DNA of 64,000 bases from Malus domestica. Its lineage: Eukaryota > Streptophyta > Magnoliopsida > Rosales > Rosaceae. Position 1 is the first letter of the stretch. Each line of letters begins with the position of its first letter. The notes under the pieces were generated by a model. That model saw only the letters and a program-made list of their open reading frames with translations. It did no database searches and was not told the origin of the DNA. The position numbers were made by a program, and so were the translations under genes. The stretch is from the NCBI RefSeq assembly GCF_042453785.1, contig NC_091674.1, forward strand, positions 30,639,501-30,703,500, read 5' to 3'. Below are positions 47,654 to 59,398 of this stretch, piece after piece.

Positions 47654-49240
47654 TTAATTCTTTAATGGAAGGAACTCAAAAAAGGAGTAAGGATGAGCAC
47701 TGAAGCTAGCCGATAGCTCCGCATGATCCTTATCGCTAATGCTTAATTCATTGGTATTGGCACTGGCATTGGCATGACCGCTTCGAAGCGGAAAGAGTTG
47801 AAGGGTTTGAGATTCCTCACATCCATGATCTTGCTCAATGTTGAAACCAGTTTCTGATGCGTGGGGTGCTATACAGATGCTGAGATCATGAGACTTAATG
47901 AGCCTTTGGTCCATTGTTCTTCCTGTAGCTGCTGCCCTAGATCTGGTTGTCGTACTAGCACAAGTAGGAGGGGTGTTTATGAGGTGGGTGGGAGGGTGAG
48001 GGTGAGAAGGACAAGACAACTGCATCATCTGCCACGTGGCATTCCTTTCTACAAAGTTTCTTCTTTGCTGCAATTCTTCTTCGTCGAATTGGATCCATCC
48101 ATCCGCCCTGCAGTCCGCTGCTGCCATTCTTGCTTTTGCTGCCCTTTGTATTGAAACAGATTCCTGTTGATCGATGTAAATAAACCCATTTGAAATTATA
48201 TTTTTTAATACATACATTAAAGGCATAGCATGCATGCAAACTAATGTTCTGAAACCACCATTGAAGCCAAAATAAAAATAAATCAAGGTTGATATACCCT
48301 TATTTTTTAAATTCCACAATATAATACATCGGTATATTGAACAACTGAATTTATGTAGTTAGATTTTGACAATCTCATTCTAGCCGTTCAAACACTGTAG
48401 AGTTAGGGTTTTTTTTGGGGGGGTCATATTGTTTGGGTAGGGTTAGCATTGTCATTTTACAACCATCTTGGTGCTCATTTAGTCATTTCCATAGAATCAG
48501 TGTGGTCTGTGACATGAATAAGCAAAGCACAAGACCCCAAACCGTAGGTAAGTTTCACAACAGCAGCCCCGACAGAAAGGAAGGAAGGCAGCTTTTAGAC
48601 CCTTTTCATTTCCCAACAAACAAAGCTTTTGTTATTACTAGCTTGCTTACTTACAATTATACATACAATACAAAGTGTGTACATATCTTTCTCAGCAGTT
48701 AGTACCATTATACACATATTGCTTTCAAATAATAAATAGGGATGTGCTATCCACACACTCCTTTTTACTTCTCACACACCTAATAAATATTCTATAAATA
48801 ATCATATGCAAATTATTACCTAGTTCTGCTCTAATTGCATCTTAGTTACTAATCATTATAAGACTTGTTTTTAGAGGCTTTTGATTTGAGGAATTCTTAG
48901 TACATAGTAGATAAAGGAGACCATATATATAGCTACCTACCTAGTACTCTCTAATCTATATATGAAGAAAAAAAAGATAGATAGACAGATGAATTGATTG
49001 ATTGATTGATAAAAGCAAGTTATGAAGATTGAGAGTAGTGAGGAATTGAAATAGACCTCAGCAAGAGTAGTAGTACTACAGTTTGTAAAGGGTGCCCAGT
49101 TCTTGGTCTCTTCAACTTCAAACCCTGTCATACTTGCCCCTATAATATGCAGACATAAAGAAAAACAAAAAAAATACGACTTTACAACCTGCATTTGTAC
49201 ATATCTTTCAATTCCCAAACCACGAAGTATATATATAAAT

Positions 49241-49271
<31 letters not shown>

Positions 49272-50518
49272 TATAGGGAAATGTTATTGGCACTACAAAA
49301 ATCTCATTCTACACTCCTCACAAATGTATTTTTCTTTCTAAATATAGAAAGTAAGGAGTGTAAAATGAGATTTTTGGAGTGCTAATAATAATTCCATATA
49401 TATATATTTATATATATATACACACGAGTAAATTAATTGAAAAATAACAACCCTAGTAAACAAGAAATTAAGAACAAAATGGACTGAGACTGGTATTTAT
49501 TTTCACTCCCAAAATGTCATTTGCAATTCTCTCCAATGAAATTTAAAGAAGAGATGAGTGTAGTATGAAAATTTTAGAGTGCTAATAGCATTTGAATTAA
49601 CTGAAAAGGCCACGCAAAACTTTTCAATGTATAAACGACATCTCAAACTAATTAACCACTTTCTTTCTCAAAAGAGAAACAAAAACAAACATATAAAAGC
49701 AAAGCAGTGAATTTACAATAGTATAATTATTGTATGTAAGTTCGGTTACATGATTAATGATGAGTACCTAATGATTCTTCTTTCTTTTGATTATCTGCAG
49801 ACGTCATTGATATTTGCAGTGGCTGGTCGTGATCTGCAGAGAGGGCAGATGATTCCATTTGACGGCGACGTTTCTGCCTTTCTCTGGCCTTGTGGTTTTG
49901 GAACCAATAGAACACATTCTTCCCCTCTATCTTTCCATATTTCCGAAGCTGAGCGGTGATGTGCTGAATCTGCTCCGCGGACGGTGTTCGAGTCCCTCGT
50001 CTGTATAATTCTTCAAGAGCCCTCAACTGCTCCGGCGTAGGGTTCCATCTTGAGCTCACTACAACCTGTGGCGTGTTGAGAAACTCCGATCTCTTGTTTT
50101 GTTCAGCCATAGCTGTATGTACATAAAAACACACGATAATTAAATACAAATTAAAAGACAGAAATAGATCAAAAAGAAAGATAAGCTAGCAAGGTAGTTT
50201 TTTTCTTTTTCTTATATAAATAAAAGAGGATTATGTGAGATTAGCTCCTCAATAACCGTCAATGTTGACCACTACTTCCAGTAGCAAGGTAGCTAGTTTA
50301 TATATAATACCGGCGAGTTGGTGATACTGCGGAAAAAAATCGTGAGAGCCATGAATTGCTGATCGGTTTAGACAAGGAGGAGTTGTGATGGTTGAAGAAA
50401 CTGTGTTGTTTACAGATGGAAGTGGCCTCGGAACGAGAGGGCGGAGCTTCCGTCCATTGAAAGAATCCGGCATGTTGAAATCGCCATGGCCACCGTCATT
50501 GTAACCCATCATCCACAT
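47654..50518 (-). CDS. WOX1: WUSCHEL-related homeobox 1 (STENOFOLIA/MAEWEST type)
   Basis: Nuclear homeodomain transcription factor; WOX1 orthologues drive lateral-organ blade outgrowth. Four exons, 50311-50518, 49768-50112, 49057-49139 and 47654-48163, join in phase for 381 residues. The ATG at 50518 opens [14 protein letters not shown], as in Arabidopsis WOX1; a TTG nine bases upstream is in frame but is not a start. The homeodomain is at about residues 91-153, with [15 protein letters not shown] and the WOX recognition helix [16 protein letters not shown]. After it come a QMMQLSCP block, the WUS box TLQLFPLR (332-339), and the C-terminal FFEFLPLKN block typical of WOX1/WOX6. Intron 2 (628 bp) carries a MITE and intron 3 (893 bp) a MITE fragment. 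WOX1 neighbours a PEAMT gene in Arabidopsis too. GA-rich tracts lie upstream. Confidence 0.95.
48738..48786. mobile_element. hAT-type MITE, 145-bp family, left-end fragment in WOX1 intron 3
   Basis: 'agggatgtgctatccacaca' followed by 'cttctcacacacct' matches the terminal part of the family. The rest is gone. Confidence 0.65.
49276..49395. mobile_element. Foldback MITE in WOX1 intron 2
   Basis: GGGAAATGTTATTGGCACT at the left pairs with 'agtgctaataataattcc' at the right. Inner arms 'aaaaatctcattctacactcct' pair too. It sits within an AT microsatellite, so the duplication (probably TA) cannot be read. A decayed relative lies at about 49500-49595. Confidence 0.75.
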
Positions 50519-53500
50519 TTTGGTCAAGCTAGGGTTTCTGTGTGACTGTCCCTCTCTCTCACTCTCTCCGTATGTAATGGCCTAATAAAGGGTTACAATA
50601 ATAACAAGAACAAGAACAAGAGGAGTAGGATTTATGAAAAGTGAGTTGTTTCCATTTGAGGTAATGTGAGTTGTCGAATATGATGGTGGTAGTGGAATTA
50701 GAAATATGGGAATGTTGTGGAAGAATGCAAGGGAGATTGGAATGGTGCAAGAGTAGTGTTGGGGGGCATGGAGAGAATAGGGAGATGGGGTTAAGATAGG
50801 GTGCTGCCTAGCTGCCTCATATAGGTATAGTAGAGCGGGTTTTATTTAGTATATGTTGATGCTCTATATTAGAGAGAGAAAGAGAGAGAGAGGGTTTTTT
50901 GGCAAATGGGTTGAGCTGAAATAGTAGTGATGTAACTTTTGAGTTTCAGACATTCAGAGATGGGGATTGATCACTAGCTATATATCACACTATTATATGG
51001 AATTCAAAAAGAGAGGAGTATTATGGTGTTGGTTGAATACAGAACAAGAAAGTGAGCCAAGACATGAGGTTGACTAGGCGCCCTTTGCACAATACATTAT
51101 TGTTATTTTAATTTAGAATGAGAGAAGGACTCTTGAAGCATAACAACTTATATGAGTTTACTGACATTGTAGCGTTCTAGGTGATAATTTATTATTAGAC
51201 TGAAATGCTATATAGTGATAAACTCATTTCATGTAAGTATATAGAGACTAGTGTGTCATTGTATGTGTTGTATGAGAGAGAGAGTCATGTGGAGAAGGAC
51301 GGGGACAAAGGAAAAAAAAACAGCAGAGAGAGAGAGGGAGGAAGACAGAGAGAGAGAAGAGGGGAGCAGGAGGTCAGTAATGTGTGGAAGGAAGATGAGG
51401 GAAAGGGAAGCGTGGAATTCTGGGAGGGACATCGGGAGTAGGAACTGAAAAACGACGTGACGATCATGAGGGTATCATAAGCCTCATCACCCTTGTTTCT
51501 TTACCCCCTCTCATTTATTGTTCTCTTCACGTCTCGTGCCTTTCACACTTATTCTCAATCCGAACTGCCTGCCTGGCTTGCCTGCCCTCTCTCTCTGCCC
51601 CTTAATTAATCTCACACTCTTCTCTTGTCTATACGTATTACATATTATAAGGTCCATCATGTTGAATAACCAATAGAATCTCACGTCGAAAATCTCTAAA
51701 CACAACATACAAATACAAGGAATTTAAATTTATTTTATTACACTATTGTATTGGGATATTTTTAAATAATAATCTAAGTTGATGGGCTAATTAATAAGAA
51801 TGATTATCAATAGTACATAGTTGGTTCATCTTTCTAAAATCTCTAAATAAGATTAGATTATGTTGAAACTTTGACACCTTGTTGGTTCATCGTTGGTTAT
51901 GTTGAATAATGTAAGAATTATACATCATAAACCAGACACAAAAAAACATACGTGATGAGTTGTTTTACTATACGAAATGTACCAAGATATTTTGAGATAA
52001 AATCCTAATTAACTAACCTGATTATCAGTGTGATTACTAATAGTGCATCGCTTTTTTATCACTCTGAAATCTCTAACATGGAACCAGATCTTGCTTAATT
52101 AGTATGTTGACACATCCATGCTTCCACCCCACACCATATTGCATGCAACACCATTCCGCATGTCATGCCATGCTTAGATATTCCTTACTTACCTGTTACC
52201 AGAGACAAACAAAATATTGCATACCTCTCTCTCTTCTGCAGATTTAATGTACGGATGTTTTACCTTGCATTCTTGTTATTTAACCTAATGTTTCACTTGC
52301 CCAACAGATTTGATCCAGTCGGCATCTACTCTCTACCGTCCAATCATCTTGCAAAATTTCAGCTGTATCTATGTGATGTGATATTGATGCATACTTATCA
52401 ATTCCATATAAAACCAAATGTGTGCGTGAATAATTTGTCCTTTTGGACTGTCTGCGATATGATGTTTGTGTGTGTATACATATATATTACGGTATTATAT
52501 AGAATGAGATTTGCACCTTGACATGTTACCAAAATTACTGTGTCTATCTCGTTTGGCATCTTCCTTCCATTAAATTTTTCTGGGGTCCATTTCTGCTGCC
52601 ATGGGGAAAAAGAAATGCAGGCAGCTTCTCTTCCCTCATCAGTTGCAGTATTTTTCTTCAAGATATAAGCCACAGCCCTACAGCCCTTCCTGAAACCTCA
52701 TTATTATATGATGGAATGACTCAATTCTCGAGTGAGTCGTATATATACTGCACCGCTCTCTGCCCCTTTTAGGGTTTCAAACCCATAATTGTTTAATTAT
52801 TATTCATTTTTTTATCCTTTTCTTGGTTCAAACCCTAGGGCCTACCTTATATATACATGCTGCATGCATATTTGGATAGAATATGTGCACTAATTCTGAA
52901 TGAAAAGGTATGTATTAACATGCTAATTATTACCAATATCCGGATGAAATTGTTGGGTGGGTCGATATTTCAGATACTTTTATTAGCTAGAATGATCTCA
53001 TGAAACTCAAAATATATCACTTAACCTCTCGAATGTTCATTTTGTCTCAACCTACTCCTTCCGTTAACTTCGTTAAATAATTCATTATATCTCATGGCGT
53101 GGCAAGGTGACCCCACTATGTTAGCCATGTCATTTCCATGTATATACAAAAAATATTTTGAAAAAGTTCAAATTTTTTTTTTTTTTAAATAACCGCAGAA
53201 GCTCAGCCCAGCCTCCTCCGTGCCTTAACATATTGACTCTTGGTGATTAGGGCAAATGGTTAAGTATTGATCCTTTATTTTGAACATGTACAGCCAAGTT
53301 AATTGCCTACAAGCTCAAATTATTTGGCTATAGCCTTTGTTAGGCTTCCCTTCTCTAAATAAGCTTTACATGTGATGCCTTTATTCATTACCCTTCTCAA
53401 CCCAAATAGGAGCAATGATGGTTGCGAATTTTGTGCTTAACTGACCTTCTTTCGTTAACGTTATGCTGTATATGCAAATGAACATAACGAATGGCCTGAA

Positions 53501-54213
53501 ACTATCTATATTACAGAAGAACATATAAGAAGAAGATGAAGGCATAGAAGGAAATGAAAGCTTGTGTTGATATCATCTGAGTTGAATAGATTACAGAAAA
53601 TGAGAGAGAGTTTACAATTTATACTCACTGAACCACAATTGCTTAGTTCTCAACCCTACATCAGCTACACCAATCTCCACGATTCAATTGTAAATCAATC
53701 TATGCAATACATTTGTTATAAATACTAAGACGCTAATTACTTATTTCGTTCACTCCAAAATGGAATCTCACGACTTGAATTGTTCATTTTTAGAGTCTTT
53801 ATCGAAAAGACCATCCCAGCAAAATTAGCTCAAATCAGAAATCTTTTGGACATTTGATCGTGAATATTTTTCATTATTTGCCGTAAATGTTTTGTTTATT
53901 TAGTTATTTGATTATAGTTATATGACTAAATAATTTTAGTTTTTTTTTTCACAACAAAATAAAATCCGGTTTGAGTGAATTTTTGTTGATATTAACTTCT
54001 AGTAAGAACTTAAAAAATAAACTGTTTGGATTTTGAGATACATTTTTCAGTGATCCCAATCCGGTTACTCGGGCAAGTTACAAAGAGCAATAGCTTTTTT
54101 TTTTTTCTTTTTTTGGTAAAATACATTAAATATAATTGTCATAATGAAAGATAGTTATTATTGAAACTTTAACATACATACATCCGAGTGATATATATTA
54201 AATATAACTTTTT
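50519..54213. other. WOX1 upstream region and intergenic DNA
   Basis: 3.7 kb with no recognised gene. Nearest to WOX1 are GA-rich tracts at 50870-50895 and 51270-51400 of the kind bound by plant GAGA-binding (BPC) proteins, and a CT-rich part at 51500-51620. 52100-54210 is AT-rich. Open frames at 52165-52521 and 52518-52772 show no known motif. Confidence 0.5.
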
Positions 54214-54391
54214 GCCACTTAATACTACAGTCTATTGATGTTCATTTTCACTCATAAGTAAGATATCTCATATTCGATTCTCGTCAAAAGAAAATTTGAA
54301 TCACATTATTATGGCTAGCCTATTGTGAGACTTAGGTCATCTACATTAATGTAGATACCATCGTTTGTAAAAATAAAAAAATAAAAAAAAA
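54214..54391 (+). mobile_element. tRNA-derived SINE, third copy, diverged
   Basis: Starts 'gccacttaatactacagtct', carries 'catattcgattctcgtcaaa' (B box type) and 'atggctagcctattgtgaga', and ends in an A-rich tail. Same family as 46391-46576, opposite strand, older. Confidence 0.7.
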
Positions 54392-55524
54392 ACCAGTTTT
54401 TGCACCAAAAAAAAAGATAAAGAAAGAGATGAAGGACAAAGAGCCTGACCCAATAAGTACTTTGGGCAATAATGGGGTTACTTTGCAAGAGGCCCATTTG
54501 GTCAACATCTGATGAAACCCAAACCCAAGTGCTGATTAAGTCAAAGTCAACATCAAATGTATAAGTATAAGGAAAATGAAACAACAGAAACGCCATTGTG
54601 GGACTTTAGCCTCCTCCTAGTAAGTGACGATGTGATGGCAAACATGAGCAATTGTCTACAAAGAAAAGCATATACCTTCTAAAAGTAAGAACAATTAGAT
54701 TAGTAGTATATATTTTCACTAGTTAGAGGAGATTTCAAATTCGATTCACATGAACAACGACATGTCGAAAAATAATATGTATTTATGATGAGTTTAATAT
54801 GTACTTGTAACTATACTAAAAAACAGATGCATAATGAGATCAAGGTGGCCCTAGAACCATCCGGAGTCTGAAAAATATACTTGAGAAGGTCTTCTAAGGA
54901 CCCTCCTAATATTTTGTACGTGTCACTTTTGTACTTACTTTTGATGTCATACCTGCTAGGTATATCTAAACAGATTGCGTCGACAACACTCGACAATTTC
55001 GCTCCATGTTACTCATCAGATTGTTTTGACATATGTCAATATCTGTTGATATGCACGCAACATGATTTGACTGACGACAACAAGCCCACTAAGTCTTGGA
55101 TCCGCCACTTACTAGACTTATTGTGGTGTCGTAATATTTCTGATATTATGAGTGCATTGTAAAATACTTAATAAAAAACTTAGAAGATAATATATAAATA
55201 AAAACATGGCCCTGTTAAGCCGGCGATACTGATTGAAACATCCACAGATGGCAACACTATTGACGTCCCATAACTAACTAACTACCCCCACTACCTATCG
55301 CCGGACGGACACTCCTCAACCATCCAGATCAAACTCCCAACTTCCATATCAGTTATCACCCATATCCTCACCGTTAGATCATCCTCCCTCCCTCTTTATA
55401 AGTAACTACCCCTACCCTTCCCTCCAAAAATAACCCTTCCCTTCAAGGAAACAGAGTCGCGGGCAGTTTTATACGTATTTATCTTACGCATCTTCCCCGT
55501 TTTACCCCCTACACATCGGCGAAA
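54392..55524. other. Beta-tubulin upstream region with an older repeat
   Basis: 54832-55100 shares a diverged repeat block with 31850-32110. The last 250 bp before the tubulin start are pyrimidine-rich with a TTTATAAG box at 55395-55402, about 125 bp before the ATG. No other gene was recognised. Confidence 0.55.
55395..55402 (+). promoter_or_regulatory. Probable TATA box of the beta-tubulin gene
   Basis: TTTATAAG in a C/T-rich stretch about 125 bp upstream of the ATG. Confidence 0.5.
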
Positions 55525-57673
55525 ATGAGAGAGATTCTGCACATCCAGGGAGGGCAATGTGGGAACCAAATAGGATCAAAGTTCTGGGAGGTTGTGTGCG
55601 ACGAGCACGGCATAGACCCCACCGGGCAGTACACCGGTAACACTGACATTCAGTTGGAGAGGGTCAATGTTTATTACAACGAGGCCAGCGGCGGCCGTTA
55701 CGTGCCTCGCGCGGTGCTCATGGACCTCGAGCCAGGCACCATGGACAGCATTCGCGCTGGGCCTTACGGCCAGATTTTCCGGCCAGATAACTTTGTTTTT
55801 GGACAGTCCGGGGCCGGAAACAATTGGGCTAAAGGTCATTACACGGAAGGCGCTGAGCTTATTGATTCGGTGCTCGATGTTGTTAGGAAAGAGGCTGAGA
55901 GCTGTGACTGCTTGCAAGGTAACGTTTATATATATATAGGTTACTTATCTATTTTCATTCATTGATCACACAAAAAATTTGTATGATTTGATTTATCTAA
56001 TTTTATTTGTTTTGTGCTGATTAATTTGCATGGTTCACGTATGATTAATTTTTAAAAGGACGTATGATTAATTAGATCTGATTGTGATCTAATTATATAA
56101 TTCTGCAAATTGTGTTCTAATTCAAAAGGACGTTTGTTATTAAAGAACTGTCACCATGTATTGATAATGAGTAGATACAATCGTCGTCAAGATTATTAAT
56201 GATATATTTTGTATAATCTCGACTGCACGTCGTTTAATTCCAGAATTTTTTTTATTTAACGTAAAGTCCGACACGAGCGATATTCTTGTTGGGGGAGAAA
56301 TTTGAACTTGGTGCATAGGTTCGAATTCGGTTGGATAGGGGAGCACATCACGTCTACAAATTTTTGTAATCTTTAGATGAAAGAACATCTCATTTTTTGC
56401 ACGGTTAGCTTTTAAACTTTTTACCGCATATAATATGGTACAAAATTCAAATTTAATCTTTCTATATAATTTTCAACCTTAGTTTTTCAGATGCTTTAAT
56501 ATCCAGATGAGTTATTTAGATGTCACTCATATTTTAGGTCTTACCTTGATGCAGGATTTCAAGTATGTCACTCACTTGGAGGCGGAACCGGCTCCGGAAT
56601 GGGAACTCTGCTCATTTCAAAGATCAGAGAAGAATTCCCAGATCGAATGATGCTCACCTTCTCTGTCTTTCCATCTCCGAAGGTTTCAGACACTGTTGTA
56701 GAGCCTTACAATGCCACACTTTCCGTTCACCAACTGGTCGAGAATGGCGATGAGTGTATGGTCCTCGACAATGAAGCCCTCTATGATATCTGCTTTAGGA
56801 CTCTCAAGCTCACCACCCCAAGCTGTAAGTTGAATCCACATATGAAACTCAGCATTGCATTTTATCCTCATTAATTCTGAAGCGTAAAATGTTGATCGAC
56901 TTAATCCTGATGCCGAAAAATATGTTTTGACCTCAAACGGAATACTAGTTCCTAAACACTGAAATGTACTTTTTGTGTGTGTTCCAGTTGGGGATCTGAA
57001 TCATCTGATTTCGGGAACTATGAGCGGAGTTACTTGTTGCCTACGCTTCCCTGGACAATTGAACTCAGATCTGCGAAAGCTAGCCGTGAACTTAATCCCA
57101 TTCCCACGACTACACTTCTTCATGGTGGGATTTGCGCCTCTGACATCTCGAGGATCGCAGCAGTACTGTGCATTGTCTGTCCCCGAACTGACACAACAAA
57201 TGTGGGATGCCAAAAACATGATGTGCGCAGCTGATCCGCGCCACGGACGTTACCTCACAGCATCAGCGATGTTTCGAGGTAAAATGAGCACAAAAGAAGT
57301 AGACGAACAGATGATGAATGTGCAGAACAAGAACTCCTCCTACTTCGTTGAATGGATTCCGAACAATGTGAAATCCAGCGTTTGTGACATTCCGCCGCAA
57401 GGTCTTATCATGTCTTCGACATTCATTGGGAATTCGACTTCTATACAAGAGATGTTCCGAAGAGTAAGCGAGCAGTTCACGGCGATGTTTAGGAGGAAGG
57501 CCTTCTTGCACTGGTATACCGGAGAAGGAATGGATGAGATGGAGTTTACGGAAGCGGAGAGCAACATGAACGATCTTGTTGCGGAATACCAACAGTACCA
57601 AGATGCCACGATTGATGAAGATGGCGATTACGTCGAAGAGGAAGAAGGGATGGGAGGTGGAGAAGAACACTGA
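55525..57673 (+). CDS. TUB: Beta-tubulin
   Basis: Beta subunit of the microtubule heterodimer; binds and hydrolyses GTP. Three exons, 55525-55918, 56555-56824 and 56988-57673, join in phase for 449 residues, the usual plant length and the usual plant intron positions (codons 132 and 222). It opens MREI, the tetrapeptide used in tubulin mRNA autoregulation in animals. GGQCGNQIG and the tubulin signature GGGTGSG (140-146) are intact. The acidic C-terminal tail is [19 protein letters not shown]. It looks fully functional. Compared with common plant isotypes it has some unusual residues (for example CALSVPELT and QQGLIMSST-type positions), so the isotype number cannot be fixed here; the TUB1/TUB5 type is a guess. 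It is the only intact gene on the plus strand in the window. Confidence 0.97.
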
Positions 57674-57908
57674 AGGTGTTCGATTTGATGAGTCTGCTGT
57701 TTCGTGTGATCCAAGCAATAATTAAGTGATTTTGAATATGTTCATTTCGCAAACTATTATCTTTGAATACCGCGATATTGTGTTTGTATGGGAATTTTAG
57801 TAAATTTAGTTTTCCTTCATATGTTAAGCCCTTGCTTGTAACAACCTATATTTGCTTATAGGATGAAATTACTACATGTGGATCACCTTGAAAATATATC
57901 ATCGCACT

Positions 57909-58075
57909 TGGTGCGATGGCAAGTGCCTTCGCCCATGAGCGGTAGGTCTCGGGTTCGAGACTTGGGAGCAGCCTCTCCATAAATGGGGGTAAGGCTAGCC
58001 GACATTCACCTCTCCCAGACCCTGCGTAAAGCGGGAGCCTTGTGCACTGGGTACGACCTTTAGCCCTAAATCTTT
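57909..58075 (+). mobile_element. tRNA-derived SINE (Au-like)
   Basis: Box A 'ggtgcgatggcaagtgcc' and box B 'ggtctcgggttcgagactt' sit at tRNA-like spacing, followed by 'tctccataaatgggggtaag', 'cctctcccagaccctgcgta' and 'gtgcactgggtacgacc'. I recognise this body from the widespread plant Au SINE group. Ends are approximate and no target duplication was fixed. Confidence 0.8.
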
Positions 58076-58403
58076 ACGAGAACGACTTGGGAAAAAGAAA
58101 TACTACTAGACAATAAGGTAGTTGGTATTCCTTAACATGACTCTTGAAATATATCTTTGTTATTTTATTAAAAGAGGGAAATTGTATCCGGATAAAAAAG
58201 ACAGACACACTAATATAGCCAACTGACTTGACTCACACCTTCTTTATGCTTTCCCATCTTGACTTGAGAAATGTTCACATGGAAAATGAATTGTAGCAAA
58301 GGAACATAATAATTTGGTTTCACAAACATGAAGACTTAGTTTGGATAATAATTTGCTTGATGGCATGAAAAATAGTTTGCTTGATGGCATGGTTGGAACA
58401 AGC
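58076..58403. other. Intergenic stretch between a SINE and a gene fragment
   Basis: About 330 bp of AT-rich DNA, nothing recognised. Confidence 0.5.
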
Positions 58404-59110
58404 AACCATACCTACTCGTACTTGGTTCGGATTCCTCATGTCTGCTCTCCGGGTTGCTATGCTCGCAGTGGATCACCTCTGAATGTAAGCGTGACACCTT
58501 TAAGTTCTTGGTGCTAATGTTTCAAAGAAAAGCTGAGTTCATGTAATGAAGCGTGTTACAGACTATTCATAGTACTACCCTTTTCTCAGGTTGGAGATCT
58601 TTTGAACTTCTTGAGTGCAATATTTTTCGAAATTCATATGCTTCGAACTGAACATATTTCTGGAAGCACAAAGAAAGAAAACTTCTTTGCAATTCTTGGA
58701 TATGATGTTTGTGTCGTTGCTCTCTTATCCAAAATTTGGGTTTTCATCGGAGGGTTGTTGGATGGTACCGACTATTCCAACCAATCACCATGGACATGGA
58801 CAGAGCTATGGGACTGGATTGTTGCATTTCAATGGATACCTGCAATTTATACCGGTGCATTTTCAACTGGATTATGCTTACGGATTGAGGTAGGGTTCCT
58901 TGCTTCACACTACTATTGTTTCATATTAGTACTCATGTCGTGACTTACTGGTGCAGATTTTTAGGTCCTCACCCCCGAAAGAATTTACAGAAGATGGTAA
59001 AGAGAAAGGTGATCTCCAACGAGTTCCAGTCGAGCATAAATTACAAAACGGTCTCTACTTCACCGGTTGTTGTGAGATCTGAAACAAATGTCACAGATTA
59101 CTTCAAGTGA
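58404..59110 (+). pseudogene. Fragment of an EamA/DMT-family transporter gene
   Basis: Pieces of a plastid-type EamA (drug/metabolite transporter) gene in order. 58404-58484 reads TRTWFGFLMSALRVAML, then after a frame change GSPLN at a GT donor. 58592-58890 reads VGDLLNFLSAIFF through WTWTELWDWIVAFQWIPA and TGAFSTGLCLRIE at another GT. From about 58957 comes a short polar tail (IFRSSPPKEFTEDGKEKGDL), also off frame further on (the end SPVVVRSETNVTDYFK lies in another frame). The exon that should carry the last membrane segments is missing, and so is the whole 5' half. The introns are retained, so it arose by DNA duplication and not from mRNA. The family assignment rests on recall of similar plant proteins. 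Confidence 0.7.
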
Positions 59111-59398
59111 TGTCTCCTAATTCTTTCTCCATATGTATGTAAGTACAAGTTTGAAAGTAGCCAACAGATAATGTATAGAGAAAAACTTATCAACGATTCT
59201 TACCATAACAACTGAAGAAATACAACTCCAATTCCGTTGCATAGCGGCTAAAGTCCAAAGACATCACACTACAACTTTATTGAGTTGAAATAGGATCGTT
59301 CTACAGACTAGCAACTAGAAATATTAAATCACGAGCAACGTCGTTTAAAATACATAAGTCTAATAATAAAACACGGGATATGAAGATTATCAGAAGGA

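Noticed and set aside
50519-50527. WOX1 start nine bases upstream
   Set aside because: The codon there is TTG; the ATG at 50518 opens MWMMGYND, the conserved WOX1 N-terminus.
57263-57718. 151-codon minus-strand frame over the tubulin gene
   Set aside because: Antisense shadow of a highly conserved beta-tubulin exon.
57909-58075. tRNA gene
   Set aside because: Box A and B are tRNA-like, but the sequence continues into a SINE body and does not fold as a complete tRNA. The same holds for 46391-46576.
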